64,000 nt of DNA from contig LJKL01000010.1 of assembly GCA_001421175.1 (NCBI GenBank), forward strand, positions 1 to 64,000. Reading direction: 5' to 3'. Below are positions 9,009 through 23,278 of this stretch, piece after piece; position 1 is the first letter of the stretch, and the number at the start of each line of letters is the position of its first letter. Source of the DNA: Methanomassiliicoccales archaeon RumEn M2 (GTDB lineage: Archaea; Thermoplasmatota; Thermoplasmata; Methanomassiliicoccales; Methanomethylophilaceae). The notes under the pieces are model-generated. The model was given only the letters and a program-made list of their open reading frames with translations. It was not told where the DNA came from and searched no databases. Position numbers and translations under genes: made by a program.

Positions 9009-9084
9009 TGGTGCCGTGAGCCGGGCTCGAACCAGCGACTTCAAGATCTTCAGTCTTGCACTCTCCCAACTGAGTTACCACGGC
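9009..9084 (-). tRNA. tRNA-Phe (GAA), CCA encoded
   Basis: On the minus strand the cloverleaf begins GCCGTGG at 9084 and pairs with TCACGGC. The D arm is ACTCAGTTGGGAGAGT, the anticodon loop CTGAAGA gives anticodon GAA between CAAGA/TCTTG stem arms, and the T arm contains GGTTCGAGCCC. Discriminator A is at 9012, with CCA encoded at 9011-9009. No intron. Confidence 0.97.
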
Positions 9085-9132
9085 GTGGGTCTTCCCTATT
9101 GCGATTTCCGTTATAAATGTTCGCTGTCCCGG

Positions 9133-9417
9133 TCACCTAGGGGCCTTGCCCCTGGGCGGTTCGCGGCCCCCGGACACCGGTCCCGAAGCCAGCCTGAGGA
9201 ATGCCTCCTCAGCGGATTCCCTGCGGGCCCTGTCGTATCTCCGCAGAGAGAGCAACAGCACCAGGAATACGGCGCCGGCGGCTGCGGCCGCAGCCGTCCA
9301 CACATAGGCATCGTTGCCCGGCCATGATCCGTTTGCCAGATAAGCGGATATGGCCGCCGCTGCCAACAGCAGCGGCGGCAGTGCCCTTGCGTATCGGGGG
9401 ATCTCAGATGTCGTCAT
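9133..9417 (-). CDS. Small two-TM membrane protein downstream of gyrA
   Basis: A 94-residue protein beginning [13 protein letters not shown], with two hydrophobic segments ([16 protein letters not shown] and the [19 protein letters not shown] stretch) and a basic, proline-rich C-terminal tail. The ATG at 9417 overlaps the end of gyrA by 14 bases, so it is probably co-expressed with gyrBA. An upstream in-frame ATG at 9453 lies within gyrA and is less likely. No family recognised. Confidence 0.55.
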   Translation of the reverse strand: MTTSEIPRYARALPPLLLAAAAISAYLANGSWPGNDAYVWTAAAAAAGAVFLVLLLSLRRYDRARRESAEEAFLRLASGPVSGGREPPRGKAPR

Positions 9418-11881
9418 CTTCCAGGAAATCTTCCTCCGTCTCATCCAGGGCAACGGGCTGCAGGGCGGTGACCTTGTCGCCGTTGCGCAGATCCATTATC
9501 CTCACTCCGGCGGCGTTGCGGCCTGTGACGCGTATCTCATTGACCTTGATGCGTATGACCTTGCCCTGGGTGCTGACCACCACCAGCTCGTCAGACTCCA
9601 AGACCTTCCTTACGGCTATGACGCCTCCGTTCCTCTCCGTGGTCTTCAGGGTTATCACGCCTTTGCCGCCGCGGTTGATCTTGCGATAGTCATCCACGCT
9701 GGATATCTTCCCGTATCCGTTCTCGGACACCGTCAGCAGCATGTCCCCGGGCTTCACGACGGACATCGATACAACGAAGTCGCCCTCGTTCAGCGTTACT
9801 CCCTTGACGCCCATGGTATCCCTGCCCTTGGACCCGACCTGCTCCTCATGGAATCTTACGGCAAGACCGTTGTGGGTGGCGATTATTATCTCATCGTCCC
9901 CGTCGGTTATGTGGGTCTCCACAAGCGTATCGTCCTCCCTGAGCTTTATGGCCTTGATCCCTTTGCGCCTTACGTTCTTGAAGGCGCTGAGAACGGTCTT
10001 CTTGATTATGCCCTCCTTGGTGCAGAACACCAGGAATCTGTCATCAGGGAAATCGCTGGCACATATTGTGCTGACGACGTTCTCCCCCTCTTCCAGATCG
10101 GCTATCATATTGACTATCGGCTTGCCCTTGGAGTGCCTTCCGCCCTCGGGGATCCTGTATCCCTTGAGCCAGTGCAGACGGCCGTGGTCGGTGACGAACA
10201 TCACATAATCGTGGGTTGACGTAACGAACATGTTGGTCACGAAGTCCTCCTCTTTGGTCTCCATGCCTATCAGCCCGACCCCGCCCCTACCCTGCTGACG
10301 ATAGGTCTTCAAAGGTATGCGCTTGATGTAGTTGTCACCCGTTATCGTTATTACGACGTCCTCTCTGGGTATGAGGTCCTCCTCATCAGCGTCTATGGGA
10401 TTCGGGTCTATCTTCGTGCGGCGCTCATCGCCGTAGGTCTCCTTCATCTCCGACAGCTCATCCTTTATGATCTGACGGATCCTGCTCTCGTTGGCGAGGA
10501 TGTCGCGAAGATCGGCCATCAGAACAACCAGCGAATCATACTCCGTCCTTATGGAATCCAATTCCAGGCCCGTGAGCTTCTGGAGCCTCATATCCAGTAT
10601 CGCCTTGGCCTGCTCCGCATCTATCGACAGCAGATCCTGCAGACCAACAGAGGCCTCCTCTCCGTCCTCAGATGCGCGGATGAGGGCTATGGCCTCATCC
10701 AGCCTGCCTATCGCCGCCATGAGGCCTTCCAGGATGTGGTGCCTCTTCAGGGCGGCATCCAGATCGAACTGGGTCCTGCGGGTCACCACGCTCTTCCTGT
10801 GTATTATGTACTGTTGGATCAGCTCCTTCAGCGTCAGGAGGACGGGCTTCTTGTCCACAAGAGCCAGGTTTATGACCCCGAAGGTCTGCTCCATCGTGGT
10901 CTGCTTGAACAGGTTCTCCAGGACGACGTTGTCTATGGCGTCCTTGTGAAGCTCTATGACTATCCGCATCCCGTTCCTGTCGGACTCGTCGCGCAGGTCC
11001 GTGATCCCTTCCAGGGTCTTCTCCTTGACCTTGTTGGCTATCTGCTCTATGAGCCTGGCCTTGTTGACCTGATAAGGGATCTCGTCCACGATTATCATGG
11101 TCTTGCCGTTGCTCTTCTCCTCGAAGTGGGTGTTGGCCCTTACCTTGATCTTGCCCCTTCCGGTGGTGTAGGCCGAGTATATCCCGGAGAGGCCGTATAT
11201 CGTCCCTCCCGTAGGGAAATCCGGGCCCTTCACGAACTCCATGAGCTCGTCCGCGGTGACATCCGGGCAGTCCAGGGTATGGGTTATCGCATCCACTACC
11301 TCGCAGAGGTTGTGGGGCGGCATCTTCGTGGCCATCCCCACGGCTATGCCGTCGGAACCGTTCACCAGGAGATTGGGGAACTTGGACGGCAGGACCGTCG
11401 GCTCCTTCAGGGAACCGTCGTAGTTGTCCGCGAAGTCCACGGTGTTCTTGTCCAGATCCGCCAGGAGGTCAGATGACATCTTGGCGAGACGTGCCTCCGT
11501 GTAACGCATGGCCGCCGCGGGATCGCCGTCTATGGAACCGAAGTTGCCCTGCCCGTCCACCAGGGGATACCTGAGGGAGAATGGCTGTGCCAGCCTCACC
11601 ATCGCATCGTATGCGGCGGTGTCCCCGTGGGGATGGTACTTGGCAAGGACCTCTCCCACCACCTTGGCGGATTTCTTGTAGCCCCTGTTGTGCCACATGC
11701 CCATATCGGACATGGCATACAGGATCTTCCTGTGCACGGGCTTCAGCCCGTCCCTGGCATCCGGCAGTGCGCGGCCCACTATGACGCTCATCGAATAATC
11801 GATGTATGAGCGCTTCATCTCGTCCTCGATGGTCTGGTCTATGACCTTCGGAACCGCAGTCTCATTGTTGTCTTCGCCCAT
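9404..11881 (-). CDS. gyrA: DNA gyrase subunit A
   Basis: Breakage-rejoining subunit of DNA gyrase, which introduces negative supercoils using ATP hydrolysed by GyrB. The active tyrosine is Y127 in [10 protein letters not shown]. The N-terminal [21 protein letters not shown] block and the C-terminal beta-pinwheel with the GyrA box QGRGGVG are present, so this is a true gyrase rather than topoisomerase IV. About 825 residues, normal. ATG 11881 is 4 bases after the gyrB stop; an in-frame ATG at 11893 overlaps gyrB and is an alternative. Gyrase of bacterial type is known in Thermoplasmata and other Euryarchaeota, by ancient transfer from bacteria. Confidence 0.97.
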   Translation of the reverse strand: MGEDNNETAVPKVIDQTIEDEMKRSYIDYSMSVIVGRALPDARDGLKPVHRKILYAMSDMGMWHNRGYKKSAKVVGEVLAKYHPHGDTAAYDAMVRLAQPFSLRYPLVDGQGNFGSIDGDPAAAMRYTEARLAKMSSDLLADLDKNTVDFADNYDGSLKEPTVLPSKFPNLLVNGSDGIAVGMATKMPPHNLCEVVDAITHTLDCPDVTADELMEFVKGPDFPTGGTIYGLSGIYSAYTTGRGKIKVRANTHFEEKSNGKTMIIVDEIPYQVNKARLIEQIANKVKEKTLEGITDLRDESDRNGMRIVIELHKDAIDNVVLENLFKQTTMEQTFGVINLALVDKKPVLLTLKELIQQYIIHRKSVVTRRTQFDLDAALKRHHILEGLMAAIGRLDEAIALIRASEDGEEASVGLQDLLSIDAEQAKAILDMRLQKLTGLELDSIRTEYDSLVVLMADLRDILANESRIRQIIKDELSEMKETYGDERRTKIDPNPIDADEEDLIPREDVVITITGDNYIKRIPLKTYRQQGRGGVGLIGMETKEEDFVTNMFVTSTHDYVMFVTDHGRLHWLKGYRIPEGGRHSKGKPIVNMIADLEEGENVVSTICASDFPDDRFLVFCTKEGIIKKTVLSAFKNVRRKGIKAIKLREDDTLVETHITDGDDEIIIATHNGLAVRFHEEQVGSKGRDTMGVKGVTLNEGDFVVSMSVVKPGDMLLTVSENGYGKISSVDDYRKINRGGKGVITLKTTERNGGVIAVRKVLESDELVVVSTQGKVIRIKVNEIRVTGRNAAGVRIMDLRNGDKVTALQPVALDETEEDFLEDDDI

Positions 11882-11885
11882 GGTC

Positions 11886-15219
<3,334 letters not shown>

Positions 15220-15243
15220 CCTGTCTGGCACTTTGAAAGTGAG

Positions 15244-15318
15244 TGGAGCCACTGGAGGGAATCGAACCCCCGACCAACTGATTACGAATCAGTCGCTCTA
15301 CCTCTGAGCCACAGTGGC
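15244..15318 (-). tRNA. tRNA-Thr (CGT), CCA encoded
   Basis: Minus-strand cloverleaf: acceptor GCCACTG (15318-15312) pairs with CAGTGGC (15254-15248). The D arm is GCTCAGAGGTAGAGC, the anticodon stem-loop ACTGA-TTCGTAA-TCAGT gives anticodon CGT, and the T arm GGGGGTTCGATTCCC is standard. The discriminator is T, as in archaeal tRNA-Thr, followed by an encoded CCA. A TATA-like TTTAAAA lies about 25 bases upstream (near 15345). Confidence 0.96.
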
Positions 15319-15403
15319 GAGTAATCAGCGGAATGAGGATAGGGTTTTAAACCTTTACCCTCAGAACCTGATTTATAAGCCCGGCGACGATTAAGGCGGG
15401 AAT

Positions 15404-16237
15404 ATGAGAATAGAGCTTCCTGTGAACCTCGATGCCACCCTCGGATGCGGTCAGGCCCACCGCTGGATCAAGAAGGACGGGCGATGGGAGGGAGTTCTGG
15501 GGGACGAGATCGTCACCTTGGAGCAGAGAAGGGACGGTTTCGAATGCGAGGGCACCTCTGACAAGGAGATGATCCTCTCATATTTCCGTGCAGAGGACGA
15601 TCTGGAGGAGATATACGCTGATATATCCGGGGCGGACGTTCATATGGCGAGACTGGCTGAGGCCTGCCCCGGGCTGCGGATACTCAGGCAGGACCCTTGG
15701 GAATGCACGGCGACGTATCTTCTGGCAGTCAACGCGAACGTTAAACGCATAGGATCGATGGTGGAATCCGTCTGCAGGGAATTCGGAAGGGACCTGGGCG
15801 GAAGGTACTCGTTCCCCGCACCGGAGGAGATCGGCAGCGGATGCGGGGACATCTGCCGCTGCAGGCTCGGATACAGGGAGGGCAGGTTCCTGAGACTTGC
15901 GGAATCCGTGAGGTCCGGGGAGCACGACCCTTTGTCACTGAGGAAACTGGACTATCAGAGCTGCCGGAACGAACTGATGAGGATCGAGGGGATCGGACCA
16001 AAGGTGGCGGACTGCATCTCGCTGTTCGCCTACGGGCACATGGAGGCCTTTCCCGTGGATGCGCGCATAAGCAGGATGATGGCGGACATTTACGGCGTAT
16101 CGGGCAACTACTCGGAGGTTGCCGAAGAAGGCAGGAGGCGGTTCGGGAAGTACCCGGGCTATGCCCAGGAGCTTCTGTATCACAGCTTTATTATATTCAC
16201 ATCACAGGCACAGGACGGCGGTTTGCACCCCGTCTGA
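15404..16237 (+). CDS. ogg: 8-oxoguanine DNA glycosylase, OGG1-like (HhH-GPD)
   Basis: Base-excision repair enzyme removing 8-oxoguanine and cutting the AP site. It has the OGG N-terminal domain (ATLGCGQAHRW, GVLGDEIVTL) and the HhH-GPD domain with LMRIEGIGPKVADCISLFAYG, where the lysine after GP is the expected Schiff-base nucleophile, and FPVDARI holding the catalytic aspartate. At 277 residues it is a compact archaeal OGG1-type enzyme. A TATA-like element (ATTTATAAG, near 15371-15379) is 25-30 bases before the ATG, consistent with a nearly leaderless transcript. The last 58 bases overlap the 3' end of the convergent HTH gene. Confidence 0.88.
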   Translation: MRIELPVNLDATLGCGQAHRWIKKDGRWEGVLGDEIVTLEQRRDGFECEGTSDKEMILSYFRAEDDLEEIYADISGADVHMARLAEACPGLRILRQDPWECTATYLLAVNANVKRIGSMVESVCREFGRDLGGRYSFPAPEEIGSGCGDICRCRLGYREGRFLRLAESVRSGEHDPLSLRKLDYQSCRNELMRIEGIGPKVADCISLFAYGHMEAFPVDARISRMMADIYGVSGNYSEVAEEGRRRFGKYPGYAQELLYHSFIIFTSQAQDGGLHPV

Positions 16238-16564
16238 ACCTCGTATATGCGGGCAAGCATCCCCGTGCTCTTGACGACTGTGCATATCCTGCAGATCTCC
16301 GTTGCGAACTCGGAGTCCTTGTTGCAGATCCTGTCCGCAGCCGCACGTATCTCACTCTCGAACTGGGGGTAGCTGGGGCTTTCCTCTATCAGGGGATTGT
16401 TACCCCTTTTCTTCCTCAGGTACTGAGATATCGCCGCATCCGTCACCCCGAATTTGCGTGCGACCTGCGCCTGCGTCATGCCGTGCCTTAACCAACTCTC
16501 TGGCGACCTCTCGACGTATCGTTGGCAGGACATACCATACGACAAGTTCGCAAGGAATCTTCAT
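16180..16564 (-). CDS. Archaeal HTH transcriptional regulator, split by a 1-base insertion
   Basis: DNA-binding regulator of a broadly conserved archaeal family. The helix-turn-helix is GMTQAQVARKFGVTDAAISQYL, here in two parts: recognition helix GVTDAAISQYLRKKRG follows the MTQAQVARKF helix. The C-terminal part has CRICT and a CKPPSCAC cysteine cluster that may bind metal. The start is best placed at ATG 16564 (MKIPCELVVWYVLPTIRREV), which runs into the main frame if one base of the CC at 16486-16487 is removed. The uncorrected frame would begin at 16545 with a non-family N terminus. The repaired protein is about 127 residues, the usual size. Confidence 0.8.
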
Positions 16565-16622
16565 GCATTTGAGAAGCTGTTAACCATATTTAACACAGAC
16601 AGAAAAACAGTTCGGATTACCC

Positions 16623-19600
16623 TCATATCTGCTTCTTGGCGCCGGGGTTCATCTTAAGATAGAATTCGGAAGCGTCCCAGTATTTGTCGTCATCATCTTC
16701 CTTCTCACCGGTGTCTATCCTCACTCCCATGGATGTGGTCATGTCCTTCAGGGCCGCGAATGCCTCGTCAGTGCCCTTGAAGTCCTCCACCTTGGCCTCC
16801 TCGGACGTGATCCTGCCCTTGAATGTACCTACTGGCTCTGTTCCCTTGAAGACGACGCTCAGAGAGGTCTCCGTCCTGCCCATGTGCCTCAGATATACAT
16901 GAAGATTGTCCTGGGTGTTCAGTATGGTGAAGCCGGACGCTGCGGGCACGGGACCCCCTGCATCCGCGGACAGCATCCAATAGACCGTCGGGCTGTCCTT
17001 CTCGAAGAAGCCCTTGCAAAGGAATCCTTCGTCCTCCAGATCCGCCAGGGCATCCCTGACCGAGTGCATCTTCCTCTGCTGCACGAAATAGGACAGCAAC
17101 TCGGCCGAGAATATGCCGAATTCCAGGAACAGCTTTCTTGTGGCCTCCCTCAGGGCTTCCCTGTGCCCCATACCGTTATCCGGGACCTCCACATAGCCGC
17201 CGGACGGGTTCTGGGCGATCGCCGATGCTCTCGACAGGTTGTTCAGCCCCTCGGCGGTCCTCTCCATGGACAGAGGGGAGGCGTTGATTATGGCCTTGCG
17301 GTTCACGGGCTGCCTGTCCCTTATTATGGCCAGGACGGTTCTCATGTCCTCATCCGTCTCCTCTCCCTTGGCGGCCCTGTACAGAGATGCCGTTTCCAGC
17401 GTCGTATAGCCTATGTACGCCGGGATCAGGGAGGTCCTCACAAGCTTGAGGGCATCCGCCTGCTTCTTGATCGTGGTCCTCTCGTCCACCCTGGAGAATA
17501 TCTCCGAATCGTTCCTCACATAGCCGCGGACGGAGACGGCTTCCCCGACCGTCCTGAATCTACTTCCTTTCTGAACACGCTGCTTCGAGAGGACGTACGA
17601 GAACAGCTCGTCTTGTTCGAAGGTCCTCGGAACGAACCTTCCTTTGGCGTAGAATCCGTTCACCGGCACGTAGCCGGCCCTATCCATCGTCCCGGCGACG
17701 ACGGGATCGCATTCGGAGGCATCCTTCGACAGGATCTCCCTCACCCGGACTATGTCCGTTCCCTTCATCGCGAAGAACGCCATCATCTTGTCCAACGCTC
17801 CGAGGGCGTCGGTCAGGTCCTCCGGGTCGTCCAGGTCTATGGCGCGAACCTCTATGCACCCGGACATCTCCCAGATCTCCATGGCGCCTATCACGGCGTT
17901 GCCTCTTACCAGGGGGTAGATCCATCTGTCGCCGTATCTCGCGGCCAGCTCCGCCCATTTGGATGCCAGGTCCGGATCGTGCAGCGTCAGTAGCCTGACC
18001 TCGGTATCGGGAGAACGGTCCTCTCTTATCAGCGGCACCTCATCGGACATAACCAGCATCGGGGTCTGCCCGTCTCCAACCAGTATCGTCTTGGCTCCGT
18101 TCCTAGACGCGATGCCGGCGGCCGCATCCGGGGAGATCCCCATGATGAACCGCATTGCGGTGGGAGGTATGGGGCCATACGCCCTCACGGCCTTCATGAC
18201 CGCTCTCTCCACGGCGCCCTCATCCGGCTCAGAAGGCCTTTCGTAGGCCTCGTAGCGGTTCTCGGTGCCCCAGTCCTCCCTCCCGTCGAATCCTCTTACC
18301 ACCAGGAGGGCGCGGTCAAGCCTCATGAGGGAATCCCTCACGGATTCCTTCTCCCGGCCGGTTGCCTTGACCAGCTGCCTGAGCGTCGCGGTGCCCATCC
18401 CCCTTATCACGGACAGCAGGTCCATATCCTCGTCGGCCACAGGCTCGTCGCGCCTGAGGGCCGCGTGAACTCTTGCGTCCTCTTCCAAGATGAATCTGAC
18501 CCTGCCCCTGGCGAAGCGCCCGAGCCTGATCTCGCCCGCAGAGCGCATATCGTTCCATTCCCGAGGTCGAATCCGTCGACCCTGCTGAACACGTCTATCT
18601 CGCTCCCGGCGAACTCGTAGAATTCGAAGAACTCCCTTATCCCGGGGAACCTCCTCCCCTTGGATGCCCTGTACTTCTCGATCGAGTCGTGATCGAATAC
18701 GTTTTCCTTACCGGACCTCAGCCTCATGTGGTCTATCTTGAGCATGTACTGATCCCCCTCGGAGATCAGGAAGCGCCCGCGGACCACCTCCCCGGAGGCC
18801 GTCATGGATTCCAGGGACGTGCTCACGGCGGATTCCGGCATGGAAAGAGCGAACGCTGTCTCCTTCACCGTTGCGGGCGCGAAGCACTCCAGGTGTCTGG
18901 ATATCACCCTGTCGCAGGACTCCTCGGGATTCGGGAACCCTCCTTCATACCTTTTGAAATACCATCTGTTGTTGGCGGTGACCCCGGCCCTGGTCACCAG
19001 ATACATCGATTCCAGCTTCCTGACGGAACGGTACACCGTATCCGAATCCAGTTCGGCAGCCTCGGATATCTCGGTGAGGGCTGTTCTGTCGCCTATGGCA
19101 TCCAGCACCGCCCTGTCCTGCGCGGTCAGGTCCCTCTCCTTCCGGGTTGCCGATGCGTAATACGGGATCTCCTCCGAGGGCATGACATACGCCTCGTCGA
19201 GGAATACCGTACCCAGGGCTCCCTCTTCTATGAGCTCCCGGACCCAGGCGTCAACGGTCTTCTTGTCAGCGTCGCAATATGCGTAGATGTTCCGTCCTCT
19301 CTCCCTCAGAGCCTGAAGGGGGCCCGTGCGCATGAGCAGCGGGACGATGTCCGGCCTGTCGGCCGCCCTGCCTATCTTCTCCCTGAAATACGGGACTATC
19401 TGGTCCTCTTCGAACTCAAATTCCTTGACTGCATCGCCCAGGGCCCTGTAGAGCACCTTCCTGTGAAGCTCCCGCAGGAGGGCGGAACGGTCCTCCATCA
19501 GAACGATATCGGAGAATCCTGAGAGGATTATGGAATGGGCGAAGGGCGAAGGGGTCCCTGTGAACGGCTGGACCGCCATCCTCATCGTCCCGGCATCCAA

Positions 19601-22009
19601 GGACTCCAGGACAACTCTGGCATTCTTTATGTCCATATCATCCTCCAGAACCTCCCTGTAGGTTTCCTCGATGACGGGCATGTTCTCCATATCGCCCAAA
19701 GCATCCAACAGATACGAGGAGCGGGTCTGCTGCCTGTTCACGGATATCGGGCGGCCCTGGTAGTTCCTGAGTATCATGAAGCTGCGGGCAGCGGTGTGCC
19801 TGAATCTCAGCTTGAATATCTCCGAGTTCCTGACAGCTTTCCTCAGAATAGTCTCCAGTTCTTTCGAAGAGAGCATGCCGGGTATCCGGGACACGTCTAT
19901 CTTCCTTGAGGTGCCTATCATGAAGCTGTCGTCAGACATCGTCACCGATGCGTTGGCGCCGGTTATATTCGAGATCTTGTAAGCGTATCCTCTGGATAGC
20001 GCATCGTTCACCCTCCTGCCGAAGGGGAAGTGGAACACTATGCGCTGATTCCCGGACGGGTCTATGTACTCCTCCACGGACAGCGTCTTGTCGTCGGGGA
20101 TCATCCCGGCCACCGCCTTCTGCTCCCTGAAGTACGATATTATGGATTTGGCCGAGCCCTCGTCGATATCGAAATCGGAGACGAGGCGATCCATCAGCTC
20201 GTCCTCTCCCTGATCCTCCATTATGCCGGCCGCCTCTCCTCTGAAGCGGGCGATGTCCATGGAAAGGTCGAAGCTTCTGGGAAGCATCTCGCCGGCCCAT
20301 GACGGAACGGTCGGCTTCCTGCCCGATGCCTCCTTCACGTACGCGGACATGCCTTTGGACCTGACGAATTCGAAGGAGCGGCCGCCAAGAACGAATATGT
20401 CCTTGGGAGCGAGCCTCTCCACGAACTTCTCCGACAGCTCCCCGGCCACGGACCCGTGGCCTGTTATGACCCTGTAGTTGGCCTCCTCAGGTATGGTGCC
20501 GAGGTTCAGGTAGTAGATCATCCTGGCACCTCTCTTCCTGCCGAAAACGCCCTCTTCCTCGTCGTACCATATCTTCGAGTACACTCCCTCGTACTCGTCC
20601 TTGCTTCCCAGGTACCTGAGCACGCTGATGAAGGATTCCTTCGTGAGATTGCGGTAGCAATAGGAGCCCGTTACAAGCCTGTAAGCATCATCCACATTCC
20701 ATCTGGCACCGAGGCTCATGCCCACCACGGTCTGAGCCAGCACATCGAGGGGATTCTCCGGTATCCCGACCCTGTCGATGTCCCCCCTGTGGGCGGCGCG
20801 GCACATGACGGCGCATTCCACAAGATCGTCGGGATCGAAGACCAGGAGACGGCCCTTGGCCACCTTGCCCATGCTGTGGCCGCTCCTGCCCACCCTCTGA
20901 AGGCCCTTGGCCACTGATTTCGGGGAGCCGATCTGGCACACCAGGTCTATGGACCCTATGTCTATGCCCAGTTCCAGAGACGTGGATGACACCACGCACT
21001 TTATCTCCCCGGCCTTGAGGCGCTCCTCCACATCCAAACGCGTATCCTTGCCCAGTGAGCTGTGGTGAACCTCTATGCTGTCCAGGCCTCTCTCCTTCAG
21101 CTTATAGACGACGCTCTCCGCCCCGGACCTGGTGTTGGTGAAGACCAGGGTCGTCTCGTGAGTGTCCACCAGCTCCTTCAGGGTATCGTACATCATCGAA
21201 TTGACGATATCAGAGGGCAGCGTCGTCATGTCCTCCGTCGGGCATATCACCCGGAGGTCCAGCTGCTTCTTCGTATCAGACTCCACCAGCGTTACCTCTC
21301 TCGGCTCCCCGTTCTCATACCCGCCCAGGTATCCGGCGATGGCCTCCATGGGCGCAAGGGTGGCCGACAGGCCGATCCTGGTGAACTCGGTCTCGCAGAG
21401 CTCCCGGAGACGCTCTATCGTCAGAGAGAGGAATGCGCCCCTCTTGGAATCGCATATGTCATGTATCTCGTCCAGTATCAGCCATTCGACCTGGGTCAGC
21501 TTCTCCCTGAACTTCGGGGCCTCCAGGATAAGTGCCAGGGACTCCGGTGTTGTGATAAGGATGTGGGGCGGATGCTTCAGCATCTTCTGCCTCTCGTACT
21601 GGGACGTATCACCGGACCTGACGGCCACCTTGATGTTGGGTGGCATCATGCCGTTGGCCTTGGCCACCTCCCTCATCTCCTTCAGAGGGGTGTTCAGATT
21701 GCGGTTGATATCGTTGGCGAGAGCCTTCAGAGGCGAGATGTATATGCAGTATATGCGCTCCTCAAGCGTTCCCTCGTTCTCGTAGCGCACCAATTCGTTG
21801 ATTATGCTCATGAATGCCGTCAGGGTCTTCCCTGACCCGGTCGGTGAGGATACGAGGACATTCTTCCTCTCGTGTATTATCGGCACGGCTTTGGACTGCG
21901 GATCAGAAAGACGGTCGAATCTCTCGTCGAACCAGGTGGATACCAGAGGCTCCATCAGCCCCATCACCTCATCCTTCGTATACGCCCTGTCCGATCTCAG
22001 CATATTCAT
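16623..22009 (-). CDS. lhr: Very large Lhr-family helicase (about 1,795 residues), split by a 1-base deletion
   Basis: Superfamily 2 helicase with the Lhr core and a long C-terminal region. RecA1 has SSPTGSGKTLTAF, LILDEIHDI and LSATLAP; RecA2 has STSLELGIDIGSIDLV and QRVGRSGHSMG. After the winged-helix and beta-sheet Lhr core come several winged-helix-like units, and the segment reading KWAELAARYGDRWIYPLVRGN with VIGAMEIWE resembles the AlkZ/YcaQ-type winged-helix domain found in bacterial Lhr C-terminal regions (inference). The frame breaks at the CCC at 18560-18562; one added base joins DGFDLG to EWNDMRSAGEIRLGRF and continues open to 16623. Bacterial full-length Lhr is about 1,500 residues and archaeal Lhr about 900, so this is unusually long for an archaeon. 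Confidence 0.88.
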
Positions 22010-22068
22010 CCGCCTAAGTCTGTGACCTTACGCGTAGAAGTTTAATTCTTTTTTGGTGCAACAAGAAC

Positions 22069-22107
22069 GTCCCTCAAAAGAAGTGAACAGATTAATATCC
22101 GAGGGAC
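22069..22107 (+). promoter_or_regulatory. Inverted repeat around the promoter of the 22.1-kb secreted-protein gene
   Basis: GTCCCTC at 22069-22075 and its reverse complement GAGGGAC at 22101-22107 bracket a 25-base stretch holding the TATA-like ATTAATATCC, 15 bases before the ATG at 22123. A dimeric repressor site is possible. Seven-base arms could also arise by chance. Confidence 0.3.
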
Positions 22108-22122
22108 ACAATCGTAACTGAC

Positions 22123-23277
22123 ATGAAGGGTGCCTCTGCCGCTGTCTTCGCGATTCTGATGGTCCTCGCCCTCTCAGCGCCTGTGCTGCTCTCGGATGAC
22201 TCGTCAGCAGCAACAGTCACTATAACTTATGACTGGAACGGAGGTACCGGACAAATAACCAGCTCAAATGCCACCGCAGGAGAGAATTTCTCCCTGCCGG
22301 GTACCAGCGATATAACGGAGCCGAAACCGGCAGGTGCCGGCCACAACTACGCTTTCATCGGATGGAGCGATTCACCCACCGGGACCACCGGAGTTATGCT
22401 ATACGCCCCGACTGCTGATGTGACCCTCTATGCAGTCTGGGCACCCAGTTTCGATATCGTGGGGTACATGGAGAAGGAAGGGCTTCCCTTCAAAGAAGAG
22501 GATATCTCCGTGAAGGTCCTTTTCGGTACGGCTCCGGGATCCCCGCTGTTCACCTATGACTTCAAGGATATCCGCGTCGGTGCAGACGGAAAATTCTCTG
22601 TCACAGTTCCGGCCAAGCCCGCCACGCCGTCAGGCTACGAGCCCCTGACCAGAGGCGATTACTACCTGATGGTCCACACCCCCGCATCGAGCGACATCAT
22701 AGGTTACGGAATCGGCAGCATTAGCGATAAAATGACAAAAACGGCGATCTCCAACGTATTCAAGATCGATGTTTCCGGCGCCGCCTGGACCGAGGAGACG
22801 GGACATGAATACATTATAACAGGCGCCAACGGCAGCTTTAACTGCATAACAATCTACAAAGACAATAACGCCGTTGGCTCCATACGCGGGAAGATCATCG
22901 GGGACAAGACCTACGAGCTGTCGGGCGCAACCATTGAGGTGGTTAAACTTGACGGCAAGACCGTTGTAGCAAAGACCATCAGCTCTTTCTCCGACTATGA
23001 GATAGCCTCCTGTCCTGCAGGGCCGTATACCGTACGAGTCACCGCACTGGATTATGAGCCGAAAGAAACCGGTATAATATATGTGAAGTCCGGAGAGACT
23101 CTGGTGCTGGATTTCTATCTCACTCCGAAACCGACACAGACCTACCTGGGCTTTGATCTGCCTCACTTCATGATGGTCGTCGGGGCATCTCTGGCAGCCA
23201 TGCTGTTCCTTTCCGCGCTCATAGTCAGGCGCAAAGCCAGAAGGAGACCTTCTCTCCTCAAGGAAAAAGAGGAATGA
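22123..23277 (+). CDS. Secreted, C-terminally anchored protein with InlB-type repeat
   Basis: A 384-residue surface protein. Residues 1-29 form a signal peptide (MKGASAAVFAILMVLALSA, then a DDSSAA cleavage region). An InlB B-repeat-like unit follows (TITYDWNGGTGQITSSN ... FIGWSDSPTGTTGVMLYAP ... VTLYAVWAP). Then come two carboxypeptidase-regulatory or SdrD-like beta-sandwich segments (SIRGKIIGDKTYELSGATIE, and AGPYTVRVTALDYEPKET). The end is a transmembrane helix (MMVVGASLAAMLFLSALIV) with a basic stop-transfer tail RRKARRR. Similar architecture is common in gut-associated Methanomassiliicoccales and suggests adhesion or surface display, but the ligand is unknown. Confidence 0.8.
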   Translation: MKGASAAVFAILMVLALSAPVLLSDDSSAATVTITYDWNGGTGQITSSNATAGENFSLPGTSDITEPKPAGAGHNYAFIGWSDSPTGTTGVMLYAPTADVTLYAVWAPSFDIVGYMEKEGLPFKEEDISVKVLFGTAPGSPLFTYDFKDIRVGADGKFSVTVPAKPATPSGYEPLTRGDYYLMVHTPASSDIIGYGIGSISDKMTKTAISNVFKIDVSGAAWTEETGHEYIITGANGSFNCITIYKDNNAVGSIRGKIIGDKTYELSGATIEVVKLDGKTVVAKTISSFSDYEIASCPAGPYTVRVTALDYEPKETGIIYVKSGETLVLDFYLTPKPTQTYLGFDLPHFMMVVGASLAAMLFLSALIVRRKARRRPSLLKEKEE

Positions 23278-23278
23278 T

